DNA from: JBJXFK01 sp046155505
GTDB taxonomy: Bacteria; Planctomycetota; Phycisphaerae; UBA1845; Fen-1342
DNA: 14,411 nt
Assembly (NCBI GenBank): GCA_046155505.1
Contig: JBJXFK010000289.1
Location: forward strand, 1 to 14,411
Direction: 5' to 3'
The notes under the pieces: model-generated
What the model saw: only the letters and a program-made list of their open reading frames with translations
The model's database searches: none
Told to the model about the DNA's origin: nothing
Made by a program: the position numbers and the translations under genes
In this document: piece by piece, positions 12,637-14,411 of the stretch
Layout of the letters: each line of letters opens with the position of its first letter
Position numbering within the stretch: the stretch's first letter is position 1

Positions 12637-14411
12637 ATGAAACAACGCTCGCACTCTCGCGCGGCTTCCGGTGGTGCCGTCAGCGCTGCTGCCGTTCGCC
12701 ATCGACCGATATGGCCATGGGCTTTGCTCGTCGCGCTGATCGCATTTGCCACGCACGCGCCGTCAATCGGGCACGGCTGGGTGAACTGGGATGATACGAC
12801 GTATATCCACAACAACGCGCTGGTGAATCCCGAGTTCGCGAAGGCCACGTCGCAGCCGGTGTACTCGCCGTGGGTTGGGCTTTGGCGTATGTACACCACA
12901 CTTGAATTGCCGCAGTACTACCCGGTCACGTTTCACACGTACTGGAATGAATATCAGTTGTGGGGATTGCGACCGACCGGCTATCACGCGGTGAACGTGA
13001 TCCTGCATGCGATCTCGGCGGGGCTGGTCGTGTTGCTGATGCGGCGGTTGGGGATGAGCGACGGCGCGGCCGCGGCGGTGGGGCTGCTGTTCGCCGTGGC
13101 GGCGGTGCAGGTGATGTCGGTGGCGTGGGTGTCGGAACGCAAGAACGTGCTGTCGACGAACTGGGCGTTGCTGACGATGCTCGGGTGGGGGCGGTACTGC
13201 GAGCGCGGCAAGGCGAAGTGGTTGGTCGCGACGCTCGGTTTTTTTGCGGTGACATTGCTCGCGAAGTCGGCGTGGCTGGGGTTGCCGATTGTGCTGCTGG
13301 CTCAGGCGATGCTGATTCACCGCACCGACGCGCGGCGTGCGGCGGTGCTGCTGTTGATGCTGCCGATGTCGATCGCCTCGGGTTGGGTCACGAGCGTGGT
13401 GGAGCGCGGGTTTATTGATGTAGACACGCCGGCGCTGGGCGAGCGGTTGATGTTGGTGCCGGCGGCGGTACTGCATTACGCGCTGCGGACGGTGGTGCCG
13501 TGGGATTTGACGCCGTTCTATCCAAAGTGGTCGATCGCGCCGGCGTCGCCGCTGTTTTGGATTCCGCTCGGGCTGTGCCTGGCTGGGATGGCGATGTGGT
13601 GGACGCTCCGGCGGCGGATGTCGGCGATTCAGCACTGGGGGCTGGCGCTGTTTTTTGTAAGCATCGGGCCGGTGGTTGGCGTGTTGCCATTCGGGAATAT
13701 GTCGGTGACGTGGGTGAGCGATCACTTCGCCTATTACGCGGCGATCGGTTTGTTCGCGTTTTTGGTTGCCGGTGCGCGTGATTTTTTGCGATCGCGGTTC
13801 GGCGGCGGGGCAGTGATCGTCGGCGCGACGCTCTGCGGAGGTGTGGCGCTGCTGAATTTGATTCAGACGCAGCGGCTGATCCCGATCTGGAAGGATTCGC
13901 ATGCGCTGTGGGGGCATGTGATCGCCCGGCAGCCGGCCAACGCGCTGGGGTATTTTGGTCGCGGGCAGGCGTTTCTGGCGCAGGGCGATTTGCAGCGGGC
14001 GGCAGAGGATTATCGCCGCGGGCTGGAGCTGCGGCCGACGATGAGCGAGTTTCGCCTTTCGCGGGCGGCGGCGCTGGCGCAGATGCAGCGTCTGGACGAA
14101 GCAACGGCGGAGTATGAAAAGACAATTGAGCTGGACCCTGCTAACCGGTTCGCGCGCGAGCAGCTCGCTGCGATCGCGTTTCATCAAGGTGTGCAGCTTG
14201 CGGGCGAGCGAAAATTTGACGAGGCGATCGCCGCGTATGAGCGGGCAATTACGTTGAATGGTGCTTACGCGCCGTATTGGAACAACCTGGGTTGCGTGTA
14301 CTTGGATCAGGGGAAGTTGGAGACGGCGGTCGAGAAGATCGGCCGCGCGGTGCAAATCGATCCGCTGGATGCGCCGGCGTGGAACAACCTGGCGATCGCA
14401 CAGGATCAGCT
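12637..14411 (+). CDS. GT-C-like multi-pass membrane protein with C-terminal TPRs (partial)
   Basis: The frame is open from the ATG at 12637 to the window end, so 591 residues are visible and the C-terminus is missing. A first membrane helix (26-42) precedes the loop HGWVNWDDTTYIHNN, whose D52-D53 is placed like the acidic motif in the first loop of GT-C sugar transferases such as PMT and TMTC. Residues 90-430 contain about ten membrane segments with TMTC-like motifs, including RPTGYHAVNVILHAI and SERKNVLSTNWALL. TPR repeats run from about 433 to the end, for example YWNNLGCVYLDQGKLETAVE. The likely role is glycosyl transfer at or across the membrane from a lipid-linked sugar, by analogy with TMTC proteins; activity is unproven. 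The ATG at 12629 stops after three codons and is rejected. Confidence 0.88.
   Translation, partial: MKQRSHSRAASGGAVSAAAVRHRPIWPWALLVALIAFATHAPSIGHGWVNWDDTTYIHNNALVNPEFAKATSQPVYSPWVGLWRMYTTLELPQYYPVTFHTYWNEYQLWGLRPTGYHAVNVILHAISAGLVVLLMRRLGMSDGAAAAVGLLFAVAAVQVMSVAWVSERKNVLSTNWALLTMLGWGRYCERGKAKWLVATLGFFAVTLLAKSAWLGLPIVLLAQAMLIHRTDARRAAVLLLMLPMSIASGWVTSVVERGFIDVDTPALGERLMLVPAAVLHYALRTVVPWDLTPFYPKWSIAPASPLFWIPLGLCLAGMAMWWTLRRRMSAIQHWGLALFFVSIGPVVGVLPFGNMSVTWVSDHFAYYAAIGLFAFLVAGARDFLRSRFGGGAVIVGATLCGGVALLNLIQTQRLIPIWKDSHALWGHVIARQPANALGYFGRGQAFLAQGDLQRAAEDYRRGLELRPTMSEFRLSRAAALAQMQRLDEATAEYEKTIELDPANRFAREQLAAIAFHQGVQLAGERKFDEAIAAYERAITLNGAYAPYWNNLGCVYLDQGKLETAVEKIGRAVQIDPLDAPAWNNLAIAQDQ

Noticed and set aside
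12763..14355. 530-aa minus-strand open frame
   Set aside because: Antisense to the GT-C/TPR gene; composition is Arg/His/Gln/Pro-rich with no recognisable motif.

Overview
The window looks like a chromosomal stretch from a GC-rich member of the Planctomycetota, probably near the Phycisphaerae. That is an inference from four signs. There is a pseudopilin with the H-X9-DG tail motif typical of planctomycetes. ClpS has a planctomycete-like sequence. A multi-pass membrane protein of the GT-C type is fused to TPR repeats. The spaces between genes carry many short tandem and inverted repeats. No transposase, integrase, phage gene, CRISPR array, rRNA or tRNA was seen.

Layout. Positions 1-57 hold the tail of a + strand gene. 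A minus-strand pair follows: a 57-residue protein overlapping a VKOR-DsbA fusion (175-1640). From a shared divergent promoter region the + strand then carries clpS (1794-2117), a 35-residue very basic protein (2217-2324), a secreted TPR/HEAT-like protein (2516-4822), a TPR lipoprotein (5264-6238) and the tRNA methyltransferase trmJ (6324-7079). trmJ converges on a minus-strand GspE/PilB ATPase (7276-8955). Next come a + strand zinc-ribbon membrane protein (9331-10278), a minus-strand cysteine desulfurase (10470-11618) and a minus-strand pseudopilin (11767-12480). Last is a + strand GT-C-like/TPR membrane protein that runs off the right end (12637 onward).

Function. The genes are mostly housekeeping and envelope genes, not one pathway. 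Envelope themes are disulfide formation (VKOR-DsbA), pilus or type II secretion parts (ATPase, pseudopilin, possibly the TPR lipoprotein) and protein-interaction scaffolds (three TPR proteins). Cytoplasmic themes are N-degron proteolysis (ClpS), tRNA modification (TrmJ) and sulfur transfer (cysteine desulfurase).

The most unusual content is between the genes. Arrays of 7-bp units occur at several intergenic sites, often starting within a few bases of a stop codon. The units intergrade, as if drawn from one degenerate heptamer family. One pair of arrays is inverted and its left arm encodes the last residues and stop codon of trmJ. Other inverted repeats lie at 5096-5181 and 11650-11742, and a 40-bp element occurs downstream of two minus-strand genes. 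Separately, three genes without a clear Shine-Dalgarno have a TANNNT -10-like hexamer exactly 6 bp before the start codon, and a fourth has one 9 bp before it. This suggests leaderless transcripts.
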